The position numbers and the translations under genes were made by a program. Below the pieces are notes generated by a model that was not told the origin of the DNA, did no database searches, and was given only the letters and a program-made list of their open reading frames with translations. 64,000 bases of DNA from Leifsonia soli. GTDB lineage: Bacteria > Actinomycetota > Actinomycetes > Actinomycetales > Microbacteriaceae. Shown one piece after another: positions 1-7,541 of this stretch; position 1 is the stretch's first letter; each line of letters opens with the position of its first letter. The stretch lies in contig NZ_JACCBJ010000001.1 in NCBI RefSeq assembly GCF_013408745.1, forward strand, positions 3,720,001 through 3,784,000, written 5' to 3'.

Positions 1-619
1 ACTGGGTGATGCGGAGGCTCCACTGTTCCATCTGCCGCCGCTCAATGACTGCTCCGCTGCGCCAACCACGGCCGTCGATAACTTGCTCGTTGGCTAGCAC
101 AGTTCCGTCCACCGGGTCCCAGTTGACCCAGCTGAGGGTGCGGTAGGCGTGGCCGTGTTCGTATAGCTTGAGGAACAGCCACTGCGTCCACCTGTAGAAG
201 TCGGGGGACGACGTGTTAAGTTCGCGGGTGGGGTCGAAGGAGAACCCGGTGCGATAGATCTGTTGCCGCATGTCGTGAATGTTGGTTGCAGTCCATTCCT
301 CAGGTCGGGCGTCGTTTTGAATCGCGGCGTTCTCGGCTGGCAGACCAAAAGCGTCCCAGCCGAGCGGGTTCAATACCTCTTCCCCTTTGAATCGGCCGAG
401 CCGAGCCAAAGCGTCTGCGATCGAGTAGACCAAGATGTGTCCTAGGTGCGGCTTGCCCGAGGGGTACGGAAACATTCCGAGCACGTAGCGCCGCTTCTCT
501 CGACTCGTGTCCAGGTCAACCGCGTTGACGTTCCAGCTGGCCCACAGGCCCTGTACACCAGTCTCCAACTCTTCGATCACTTCAGCGTACGGGCGTCCTA
601 CTAAGTCCGATATGTTCAC
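1..619 (-). CDS. leuS: Leucyl-tRNA synthetase, N-terminal part, cut by window edge
   Basis: Charges tRNA-Leu in the cytoplasm. Only the first ~206 codons are present; the frame is open to base 1. Visible class I signatures are MFPYPSGKPHLGH (HIGH-type motif), GWDAFGLPAENAA, and further on VNWDPVDGTVLANEQVIDG followed by GWRSGA. The GTG start at 619-617 is chosen because AGGGAGG lies 4 bases upstream and the conserved frame begins there. The DPVDGTVLANEQVIDGRGWRSGA form resembles proteobacterial-type LeuRS as I remember it, whereas Microbacteriaceae housekeeping LeuRS usually reads WCPNDQTVLANEQV. It may therefore be a second, acquired synthetase (inference). The family call is certain; its origin is not. 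Confidence 0.95.
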   Translation of the reverse strand, partial: MNISDLVGRPYAEVIEELETGVQGLWASWNVNAVDLDTSREKRRYVLGMFPYPSGKPHLGHILVYSIADALARLGRFKGEEVLNPLGWDAFGLPAENAAIQNDARPEEWTATNIHDMRQQIYRTGFSFDPTRELNTSSPDFYRWTQWLFLKLYEHGHAYRTLSWVNWDPVDGTVLANEQVIDGRGWRSGAVIERRQMEQWSLRITQ

Positions 620-620
620 C

Positions 621-667
621 GGACCTCCCTTCTCCTTTAGCGCGGGCGACGCCCGCCAACTGGCGGG
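621..667 (-). promoter_or_regulatory. leuS leader: two mutually exclusive hairpins next to the ribosome binding site
   Basis: Seen: CCCGCC (652-657) can pair with GGCGGG (662-667), or GCGGGC (642-647) can pair with GCCCGC (651-656). The two stems share bases 652-656, so only one forms at a time. They sit 12-40 bases before the Shine-Dalgarno AGGGAGG (630-624). Such a layout suits translational attenuation. No T-box core sequence was found, so the controlling signal is unknown. Confidence 0.4.
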
Positions 668-764
668 TATATCTTCTGGGCCCGGGCGTGCTCGCCGTTT
701 CAGTGCCATCTCTGTTGTTCGTACTCGACACCACGAGCGCCGCCTCACCGCTAACCTCTTACTT

Positions 765-1043
765 ATGCCTAGACCTCATCGACCGGCTCCGAATGCCGGC
801 GACACGGAGGGCTGGCCGCATACCGAACGCGACGATCCGATCCAGGAGACAGCGCGCCGACTGGTGCTGAACCTCAGGGTGCAGATGGGGGAGGCAAGCA
901 TTAGATCCGTGGCGATGAATGCTGGTATGGACCACAATGTCCTCCGATTGGTGCTGTCCGGCGATTCGTGGCCGGACCTGGTGACGATTGCGAAGCTGGA
1001 ACGGTGGTTCGGGGTCACGCTGTGGCCCGGAATTGTCGAGTGA
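765..1043 (+). CDS. Small helix-turn-helix protein
   Basis: Protein of 92 residues. The C-terminal half looks like a lambda-repressor-type HTH ending in a characteristic tail, SGDSWPDLVTIAKLE...LWPG. The ATG at 765 is used because the frame upstream has leuS-leader composition and no recognisable protein. A paralogue with the same ending (GQSYPDL...LWPG) lies at 22234-22497. Proteins with this LWPG tail are common in actinobacteria and are usually annotated as XRE-like or hypothetical. DNA binding is inferred and no target can be read from the sequence. Confidence 0.6.
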   Translation: MPRPHRPAPNAGDTEGWPHTERDDPIQETARRLVLNLRVQMGEASIRSVAMNAGMDHNVLRLVLSGDSWPDLVTIAKLERWFGVTLWPGIVE

Positions 1044-1216
1044 CCCCCGCGTTGGAACATGCAGGCCGACTCGGCTCCCGCTTGCACACTCGGATGCGGC
1101 CTCGGACAGCTATCGCGATGGAATCGCTCCGCTGCATAGTCAGAGTTGAGAGACGCGATGGTGGCGGCCCAGCGTCCATGCGCGGGGGCGAAAGTCGCCC
1201 GGATTATCCGAAGCCG

Positions 1217-1870
1217 CTATTCCTTTATAATTCCGAGTTCGCGCGCATAGTCACTTAGCTGGTCGCGTAGGAGCCGGCGGCCGCGGTGTAAGCGGCTCAT
1301 CACAGTGCCCAGCGGCGTCTTCATGATGTCTGCGATCTCCTGGTAAGAGAAACCTTCGACGTCCGCTAGGTACACGACCATTCGGAAATTTTCGGGTACG
1401 GACTCAAGCGCATCCTTCACTGCGCTGTCCGGTAAGCGATCGATCGCTTCTGCTTCCGCAGACCTCGGAGCTGAAGAGGTTAGTGAACCCGCAGTACCAA
1501 GCTGGAAGTCGTCGAGGTCGTGGAGAGCGGCTTGGTAAGGCTCCTTCTGCTTCTTTCGGTATGTGTTGATATAAGTGTTCGTCAGGATTCGGTAGAGCCA
1601 GGCTCTGAGGTTCGTGCCCTGCTTGAACCGAGGGAAGGCGGCGAATGCCTTCACAACCGTGTCTTGCACGAGGTCCTCAGCGTCCGCCTGATTCCGCGTC
1701 ATGCGAAGCGCCATCGCGTATAAGCGATCGGTGTACGGAAGCACCTGTTGCTCAAACAACAAATCATCACGATTCGCCTCGGGCCTAATCGTCCTCTTCG
1801 GGCGCTCTTGACTGTCGAGGTCATCGCGGGCTTGATCGACGCGCTGTCGGGTCAGAGTCTTATTCGACAT
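1217..1870 (-). CDS. sigR-like: ECF sigma factor, SigR/SigH-like
   Basis: RNA polymerase sigma factor of 217 residues. Region 2 (about 30-100) has [23 protein letters not shown]; region 4 (about 150-205) has [27 protein letters not shown]. This is the Streptomyces SigR / Mycobacterium SigH type, which turns on thioredoxin, Msr and thiol genes under disulfide stress. Those families normally have the zinc anti-sigma gene rsrA directly downstream. Here the downstream neighbour is the opposite-strand HTH gene and no HxxxCxxC-type small ORF is present. The start has only a weak Shine-Dalgarno. The many thiol/Msr genes in this island are plausible targets (inference). Confidence 0.88.
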   Translation of the reverse strand: MSNKTLTRQRVDQARDDLDSQERPKRTIRPEANRDDLLFEQQVLPYTDRLYAMALRMTRNQADAEDLVQDTVVKAFAAFPRFKQGTNLRAWLYRILTNTYINTYRKKQKEPYQAALHDLDDFQLGTAGSLTSSAPRSAEAEAIDRLPDSAVKDALESVPENFRMVVYLADVEGFSYQEIADIMKTPLGTVMSRLHRGRRLLRDQLSDYARELGIIKE

Positions 1871-1975
1871 GACATCACGGCCGGGTGTTGGATTCGGGGG
1901 CCGGGACGGCGGGAGATCGGTCTGCCTTCAGAATAGGCATGTCGCCGGCCGCGCAAGCTTCGCGTTCTGATTTCA

Positions 1976-2305
1976 TCAGGCGTATCGCCCCACAAACACG
2001 GCCCCGCGCCCCACTTCTCGGAACGCGACGCCAACGAACTCGCCCGACTCAACGACCCAGTTGAGCTCGTAGCAGGCCCGATAGCTCGGCGGCCAGAACG
2101 AGCAGAACCTGCCCTCCTCGTCGACGTACCATTCGCCCGCCGTTGGGCGGCCACCCTCGATATAGGTAGTAGTACCGTCAGAGCGGAACTCCTGAGTTGA
2201 GCCATCTTCATACACCAGCTGGGCTGCGGTGACGGCGCGCGGGATGTCCTCCGCACTGATGGGTCCGTGATCGTGCGTATTCCCGATGGTCGAGCGATCG
2301 GACAT
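1976..2305 (-). CDS. Hypothetical protein, 109 aa
   Basis: I do not recognise a characterised function. The start at 2305 is supported by GGGGAGGA 4-5 bases upstream. The chain has an acidic N-terminus and a compact aromatic-rich core (GEWYVDEEGRFCSFWPPSY) followed by alternating beta-like stretches to GAVFVGRY. This resembles small single-domain beta proteins seen in actinobacteria. No signal peptide and no membrane segment are visible. It shares its strand with the sigma gene downstream. Confidence 0.6.
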   Translation of the reverse strand: MSDRSTIGNTHDHGPISAEDIPRAVTAAQLVYEDGSTQEFRSDGTTTYIEGGRPTAGEWYVDEEGRFCSFWPPSYRACYELNWVVESGEFVGVAFREVGRGAVFVGRYA

Positions 2306-2483
2306 TATTCCTCCCCTTCCTCGTTGGTGCGAGAGCAATCACTTCGCTGTGCCGGTGAAACGCGATCTCATTCACTCGACGCGTACCGAGCCGACGCAGG
2401 GATTGGTGCGATCGGCCCCCGCACATCAGTTGGCGGCAATAACTGTCGAGGACCTTACGGTCGGACCACGCAGAAGATCAGGC

Positions 2484-2846
2484 TCACCGATGCGAATAGC
2501 CCGCTCGTGAGAGCCAGCCGGCGCGGAACGCCGCCGCTGGCGACACTTTGGATGCGGTGTCGAAGAAGTCACTGAACGCGGAGTCCAATGCCGCCCTCTC
2601 GCTCGGATCAAGAGGATCCGGTTCCCCGCTGGCAGGCGAGAGGTCCGCGGGGTCGAAAACCTCGTCCGAAGGGTCCCGATAGTCGATGTTGAACCCCATC
2701 ATGTCTGTGTGGGTCAGGGTCTCCTCGTGGTGAAAGAACCACTTGTGGTCCTCGAGGTCCACCATCGCCTCGGCGGCAGTCGACCGCCACGGCGGCTGGT
2801 ACTCGAGGTGTCCCGCGCACGACGCTTTGTAACCTGGCTCAAACAT
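2484..2846 (-). CDS. Hypothetical protein, 120 aa
   Basis: Unrecognised cytoplasmic-looking protein. The start at 2846 has GGAAG directly upstream and a better AGGAGG a few bases further. Features visible are an aromatic/His-rich middle (DHKWFFHHEET), an Asp/Pro-rich linker, and a C-terminal helix-like segment. It points the same way as the 1976-2305 gene, with 178 bases between them. No family assignment is offered. Confidence 0.55.
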   Translation of the reverse strand: MFEPGYKASCAGHLEYQPPWRSTAAEAMVDLEDHKWFFHHEETLTHTDMMGFNIDYRDPSDEVFDPADLSPASGEPDPLDPSERAALDSAFSDFFDTASKVSPAAAFRAGWLSRAGYSHR

Positions 2847-3016
2847 GGCTTCCTCGAACCTCCTAGTCTCAACACTTCAACCCCGCGGGTTGGTCTTCCG
2901 ATGTTTGCGACGCGAAGAGGCGGCAGTCATACTGTCGCCCGAGAAAGCGCCCGCGGGCTGGCAGGACGGCGCACGGGGTTCGAAAATGTACTGGAGATTC
3001 CATACGCGATCTGGCT

Positions 3017-3160
3017 ATGAAGGTAGAACACTCTCGTGGCGCTCAGTCCTCGCGGCGTTCAAAAAGGGGCGGCAAAACCTCCCCGACTCATTCCGAACCG
3101 GGCAAGCGCATCACCCTGGGCAACAACAACTATCGGAACTGCTTCGGGTGCCACAAGTAA
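3017..3160 (+). CDS. Possible 47-aa Cys-containing peptide
   Basis: Small reading frame just before the first GNAT gene (31-base gap). It is very basic, rich in Lys, Arg, Ser and Gly, and ends YRNCFGCHK, a CxxCH arrangement. There is no secretion signal, so covalent heme attachment is doubtful; metal or RNA binding is equally possible. The ribosome binding site is poor. Composition looks protein-like, but support is weak. Confidence 0.3.
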   Translation: MKVEHSRGAQSSRRSKRGGKTSPTHSEPGKRITLGNNNYRNCFGCHK

Positions 3161-3191
3161 CCCGAAGCGCCCCTATCAGCGGAGGAACGAC

Positions 3192-3548
3192 ATGGCGTCC
3201 GGTTTCGAGGACCCCACAGACGTGGTCATCACTAACAACCGGGCCAATCGCACATGGGAGGCATTGCTAGACGACGAACTCGTCGGTGTTGTCGTCTACG
3301 AGAACGTCTCCGCTACGCGGCTTGCGCTCACGCATGCCGCGATAGAGGAACACCACAGGAAGCACGGCATCGGCACCAAGCTCATCAGCACGATGCTCGA
3401 CGACATTAGAGAAAAACACCAAACGGTCACAGTCTGGTGCACAGCAGTCGTCGACTTCCTCGAGAAGCATCCCGAATATCGCGACCTGGTCGACCCGACG
3501 GACCCCGGCCGCGCACCCGTCGCTGAATGGGAAGGGCTAACCAAGTGA
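3192..3548 (+). CDS. GNAT-fold N-acetyltransferase-like protein, NATD1 type
   Basis: Protein of 118 residues. The GNAT acetyl-CoA motif is visible as EEHHRKHGIGTKLISTMLDDI (about residues 50-75), followed by TVTVWCTAVVDFLEKHPEY. This is the small stand-alone NATD1/YidJ-like acyltransferase type; substrates are generally unknown. The start at 3192 is set by GGAGG 6 bases upstream. The stop overlaps the next gene (GTGA). It belongs to a family of five related GNAT domains in this island. Confidence 0.75.
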   Translation: MASGFEDPTDVVITNNRANRTWEALLDDELVGVVVYENVSATRLALTHAAIEEHHRKHGIGTKLISTMLDDIREKHQTVTVWCTAVVDFLEKHPEYRDLVDPTDPGRAPVAEWEGLTK

Positions 3549-4027
3549 GTGCCATCGATGAGTACGCCGACGAAGCTGGGTACCCCGACGGGAACGGACT
3601 GCTTGACGATCCGAATCGACCCGCGGCCGTAACCCCTGGCAACGAGGTCGCGTTGTCCGCCTATGACATGCAGTTCGTACATCAGACCCACCCGGACAAA
3701 TACGCAGCATGGATCGACGGCGAAGAGGCAGCGACCCTTCCTTACAGGCGGGTCGGAGGCCGCGTCGTCCTCCTGAAGACCACAGTGGACCCCAAATATC
3801 GAGGCAAAGGGGTCGCTACCGAATTCATCGGTCGCGTCCTCGACGAACTCCGCCATCAGAACGAGCTCATCGCTGTTTATTGTCCACTGGTGCGTTCGTT
3901 TATCGACGAGCACCCGCAATACGCGAGCCTCCTCGACCCTGCCCACCCCGGGCTACTTCCCGGCGGGGAAGCTGAAACTCAGACACCGGTTGATGACGAC
4001 CCGGCAAGGTTCGAAGACGGGCTCTGA
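3545..4027 (+). CDS. GNAT-fold N-acetyltransferase-like protein, NATD1 type
   Basis: Protein of about 160 residues, translationally coupled to the previous GNAT gene through a GTGA overlap; GTG at 3545 is the chosen start. The core reads VDPKYRGKGVATEFIGRVLDEL then VYCPLVRSFIDEHPQYASLLDP. The N-terminus (DEAGYPDGNG) closely matches that of the 17382-17834 paralogue (DTAGYPDGTG), so these two form a subgroup. The acetyl-CoA loop R-x-G-K-G-V-A is intact. The substrate cannot be told. Confidence 0.75.
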   Translation: MSAIDEYADEAGYPDGNGLLDDPNRPAAVTPGNEVALSAYDMQFVHQTHPDKYAAWIDGEEAATLPYRRVGGRVVLLKTTVDPKYRGKGVATEFIGRVLDELRHQNELIAVYCPLVRSFIDEHPQYASLLDPAHPGLLPGGEAETQTPVDDDPARFEDGL

Positions 4028-4044
4028 CCGAGAACGGCTCTCGG
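4028..4044. terminator. Short hairpin between convergent genes
   Basis: CCGAGA (4028-4033) pairs with TCTCGG (4039-4044) around a 5-base loop, directly after the GNAT stop and before the nhaA stop. No strong U-tract is present. Confidence 0.4.
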
Positions 4045-4068
4045 CCTTATCGCGACCGGTAATGCTAC

Positions 4069-5961
4069 CTAACCGGCGCGTGTCGTCGCTTCTGCCAGAT
4101 CCCGCGCGTGCATTACGGCCGCCCGCAAACTGCGGACGTCATATGCGCCATAGTGCCGGCGGCCATTGATGAAGAACGTCGGAGTGCCAGCGGCACCACT
4201 CAAATCCGCACCAAGCAAATCCTCATCAATCCGATCGGCAAAGCGCGGATTCGTCAGGTCCTTGTGAAATCGATCGAGGTCGAGACCGAGGATCTCCGCG
4301 TACCGCAGCAGATCCTCGTCCTCCAGCCTGTCCTGATTGCTCAGCAACACGTCGTGCATTTGCCAGAAAGCGCCTTGAACCCCAGCTGCTTCGGCCGCCA
4401 GAGCAGCAGACTGGGCTCGCGGGTGCACGTCAACTATCGGAAGGTGGCGCCATACAAAACGCACATCGTCCGCCGACAACAGCTCTCGCACCTCACGTTC
4501 TGCGCGACCGCAAAACGGACACTGAAAGTCGCCGTATTCGACGACGGTGACAATGGCTGAGCTGTTCCCACGGACATGGTCGCGATGCGGGTCAACCGGG
4601 ACCACCAGTTCAGGCACTTCCGGGGCGTCGCCGAGAAGCGCTCGCATACGACGATCGGGACGAAGCAAGGAAGTCAGCCGAAAAACAACCCAAGTTAGCG
4701 CTGTCGAGTCGATGACCGCGATCAGGACGCCGAGTTTCGCTTCCTCCAACGCGGGCCCTGTGAACGCGATACTCGCCACGAGTACAGCGACGGTGAACCC
4801 GACCCCGGCGATTGTGCCACTGCCCGTGAGCGCAGCCCAACCCACCGGCGGGCGCAGCCTCCCACTGGTGAACCATGAGATCAGCGTGGGGATCAGAATG
4901 ACGGCAAAGGGCTTCCCGACGACATAGCCGGCGACGATGCCGAGCGTCACCGGTGATGACAGAGCGCCAGCGACGAAAGACGGCTGCAACGAAACGCCGG
5001 CGTTCGCCAATGCGAACAACGGCACCACGACATAACTGGCCCACGGAAGATATCTTGACTGCAGGCGCTCATTCATTGACAGAGCACCGTTCAACCCCAG
5101 TGCGGCCAGACGCGCTGACTTCGGAGTGGGTTGCTCCCGAAAACGCCGGAACGAACCAGCCGCGTCTTCCAATCGTTCGCGCTCCGGCACGTGAGCTGGC
5201 GTGACCAGGCCGGCGACGAGACCGAGCACGATCGGGTCGACACCGCTAAAGAACAACCCCACCCATGCAACCAAGGCTGCCGGGAACGCCAGACAGTGCA
5301 CACGTCGGACTCGTTGCAGAATCAGCATGGCAGCGAACGCGCCAAGCGCAACCAGGAGCGGAGCAATCTCGACATGTCCGCTGTAGCCGAGAGCGATCAC
5401 CGTCAATGCGACCAAGTCATCGACGATGAACACCGTCAGGATGAAAGCGCGGATCTGCTCGGGAAGTTCTCGACCGACCAAGGTCACCAAACCCAGGGCA
5501 AGAGCGGTGTCTGTAGACATCGCGACAGCCCAGCCGTGAGCGGTCGCTGTCCCGGCGTTAAATGCTAGAAAGATCGCGACCGGAAGAGCCATACCCGCCA
5601 CCCCGGCGGCAAAGGGCACAAGCACCCGCCTATGGTCCCGCAGCGTCCCGAGGTCGAATTCGCGGCGAGCTTCCAACCCAACAACGAGGAAGAACACTGT
5701 CATCAGCCCGGAGCTGACAAACTCGCGGAGAGTCATCGTGATTCTGGCGGTTCCGACATGGGCAGACAGGTCCGTCGCCCAAAACTCGTGGTAGTTGGCT
5801 TCTGAAAGGTTCGCCCACACCATCGCGACAAGGATCGCCGTGATCAACAGGACTGATCCGGCGGCTTCTGTGCGCACGAATCGCCCGACCTGATAGCCAA
5901 GGCTACGGATCCAGTCGGTCCGGCCAGTGGTGGATGCTGGGGGAGGTGCTTGGGGCTTCAC
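4069..5961 (-). CDS. nhaA: Na+/H+ antiporter NhaA fused to a DsbA-like thioredoxin domain
   Basis: Inner-membrane sodium/proton antiporter of 630 residues with an extra C-terminal oxidoreductase domain. The NhaA part (about 30-435) has multiple membrane helices, STDTALALG (Asp151, equivalent to E. coli Asp133) and FIVDDLVA (Asp181/182, equivalent to Asp163/164). The DsbA-like part (about 450-625) has YGDFQCPFC (Cys481/Cys484) and the cis-Pro region GAAGTPTFFI. This two-domain form is known in actinobacteria. GTG at 5961 is the only reasonable start after the TetR stop at 6054. It lies 92 bases behind the TetR gene on the same strand and is probably controlled by it. Confidence 0.9.
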   Translation of the reverse strand: MKPQAPPPASTTGRTDWIRSLGYQVGRFVRTEAAGSVLLITAILVAMVWANLSEANYHEFWATDLSAHVGTARITMTLREFVSSGLMTVFFLVVGLEARREFDLGTLRDHRRVLVPFAAGVAGMALPVAIFLAFNAGTATAHGWAVAMSTDTALALGLVTLVGRELPEQIRAFILTVFIVDDLVALTVIALGYSGHVEIAPLLVALGAFAAMLILQRVRRVHCLAFPAALVAWVGLFFSGVDPIVLGLVAGLVTPAHVPERERLEDAAGSFRRFREQPTPKSARLAALGLNGALSMNERLQSRYLPWASYVVVPLFALANAGVSLQPSFVAGALSSPVTLGIVAGYVVGKPFAVILIPTLISWFTSGRLRPPVGWAALTGSGTIAGVGFTVAVLVASIAFTGPALEEAKLGVLIAVIDSTALTWVVFRLTSLLRPDRRMRALLGDAPEVPELVVPVDPHRDHVRGNSSAIVTVVEYGDFQCPFCGRAEREVRELLSADDVRFVWRHLPIVDVHPRAQSAALAAEAAGVQGAFWQMHDVLLSNQDRLEDEDLLRYAEILGLDLDRFHKDLTNPRFADRIDEDLLGADLSGAAGTPTFFINGRRHYGAYDVRSLRAAVMHARDLAEATTRAG

Positions 5962-6053
5962 TTGCTCAACTTTGCGGGACGAAATCGTCCAGATGCAATT
6001 CCGGGGGTTGCGGACGTCGGGTGGAGAGCCCGGCGCAGGTGGAGGCGGGAAGC

Positions 6054-6671
6054 TTATGCGGCGAAGGTCCGCAAGTACCCGATGGCGCCGTTGAGCGATG
6101 ACTGTAGCGGCGCAACATCTCGGCTCGTTTGACAGAGCAGCAGTCCGCCCTGAAGGGCGGCGAGCAGAGTGGTCGCGATAAATCCGTTGTTCGCGTCTTG
6201 GCGGATTAGGCCAAGGTCCTTCATCTGTTGGACTGCGTCGAGAAATGCCATCTCCCAACGCTGGAAGCTTCTCACCAGAACCTTGCGAGTCAGATCGTCG
6301 CTGTCGGCGAGCTCATTGGCGAGCGAGCCCAGCGGGCACCCGCCCACGCATTGCGCTTTACGTTGGACGTCCACTACGAAGTTCCTCCACGCATCCCAGG
6401 TCTCCCAGCCGAGGATGTTCGAAAGGTACGGGTCATGGCCGCCTAGCACCTGGTCAGCCTGGCTCTCAATTACGGCTCGGACCAGGTCATTCTTGTCGGA
6501 GAAATAGTGGTAGATCTGCGATTTGCCGACCCCTGCACTCTCGCATACGCCCTCGATGGTCGTGCCGGCGACTCCGTCATGGAACATCAACAGTGCAGCA
6601 GTATCCACGATCTTCGCCCGGGTTCGCTGACCCTTCAGGGTCAACGCACGGGCTGCGGCAGCTTCGGTCAC
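6054..6671 (-). CDS. TetR-family regulator
   Basis: Protein of 205 residues. The N-terminal HTH (about 14-60) reads TRAKIVDTAALLMF...GVGKSQIYHYFSDK. The C-terminal ligand domain contains CVGGCPLGSLANELAD and ends with QTSRDVAPLQ, the LmrA/YxaF-like type. The GTG start at 6671 has GGAGGA 3 bases upstream. Two cysteines in the ligand domain could allow redox sensing (inference). It is divergent to the SDR-ctaD operon and upstream of nhaA, so it may control both. A paralogue lies at 19175-19834. Confidence 0.88.
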   Translation of the reverse strand: MTEAAAARALTLKGQRTRAKIVDTAALLMFHDGVAGTTIEGVCESAGVGKSQIYHYFSDKNDLVRAVIESQADQVLGGHDPYLSNILGWETWDAWRNFVVDVQRKAQCVGGCPLGSLANELADSDDLTRKVLVRSFQRWEMAFLDAVQQMKDLGLIRQDANNGFIATTLLAALQGGLLLCQTSRDVAPLQSSLNGAIGYLRTFAA

Positions 6672-6758
6672 AGATCCTCCAGAGTTTGGACTCGATATTA
6701 CATTTGCTCCTCGCTATCAATTGACCCTGACGTTCGAACCGACGAAAGGGACGCGCCA

Positions 6759-7541
6759 GTGTCAACCCAACCCCTCTCCGGACGTACCGCCCTTGTCACC
6801 GGTGCGGGCCGAGGTATCGGCCGTGCTGTCGCGGTCCAGCTAGCGGGCGCAGGCGCTCAGGTAGGCTTGCTCGGCCGCACGCAAGAGCAACTCGACGAGA
6901 CCCTCGAAATCATTCGCGACGCCGGAGGGCATGCGACCAGCCTCGCAGTCGACCTGTCCGTGCCACCCCGGTTGGTTGAAATCCTTGACGAGATTTCGCT
7001 CAGATTCGAGCGCGTGGACATCCTGATCAACAATGCAGCAACCGTTGCGCCGCTCGGGCCTACCGAAGACGTCGGACTCAGCGCATTCCGTGAAAACATC
7101 GACCTGAACGTCATCGCACCGGTCGCATTCAGTGCGCGGCTGGCCCCGGCGATGCGGGACCGCGGCTGGGGCCGAATCGTCAACGTGACGAGCGGCGTCG
7201 TCGAGCGGCCCGAATCGATGATCCGCGGGAACGCGTACGTGACCGGAAAGGCCGCGCTCGAGGCGCACACTCTGAACCTTGCCGCCGAGTTCGCACACAC
7301 CGGTGTCACCATCAATGCATTCCGACCCGGCAACGTCGACACCGCCATGCAGGCATGGATTCGGGCTCAAAATCCTGACACCGTCGGGCCCGAACTCCAC
7401 GCTCGGTTCCAGCGATGGTTCGATGGCGGCACACTCACGAGTGCGGAACACTCGGCCTCGACGCTGATTCCTCGACTTCTCACCAGCCAGACCGGACGCA
7501 TCTGGTCGGCCGGCCACACCATCGCGGAGGGGAACAGATGA
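6759..7541 (+). CDS. Short-chain dehydrogenase/reductase
   Basis: NAD(P)-dependent oxidoreductase of 260 residues. Rossmann signature TGAGRGIG near residue 15, NNAA near 90, catalytic Ser in VTSGVV and the YVTGK Tyr/Lys pair near 160; the HRPGN-like cofactor segment reads FRPGNVDT. The substrate is unknown. The GTG at 6759 is preceded by AAAGGG. Its stop overlaps the ctaD start (ATGA), so the two are translationally coupled, which is unusual for an oxidase gene. Confidence 0.85.
   Translation: MSTQPLSGRTALVTGAGRGIGRAVAVQLAGAGAQVGLLGRTQEQLDETLEIIRDAGGHATSLAVDLSVPPRLVEILDEISLRFERVDILINNAATVAPLGPTEDVGLSAFRENIDLNVIAPVAFSARLAPAMRDRGWGRIVNVTSGVVERPESMIRGNAYVTGKAALEAHTLNLAAEFAHTGVTINAFRPGNVDTAMQAWIRAQNPDTVGPELHARFQRWFDGGTLTSAEHSASTLIPRLLTSQTGRIWSAGHTIAEGNR

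Noticed and set aside
621..760. T-box riboswitch ahead of leuS
   Set aside because: Only competing hairpins are visible; no T-box core or antiterminator sequence was found.
776..1087. Minus-strand frame downstream of the sigma gene as a possible RsrA anti-sigma factor
   Set aside because: No HxxxCxxC zinc motif; the composition is that of an antisense shadow of the HTH gene.
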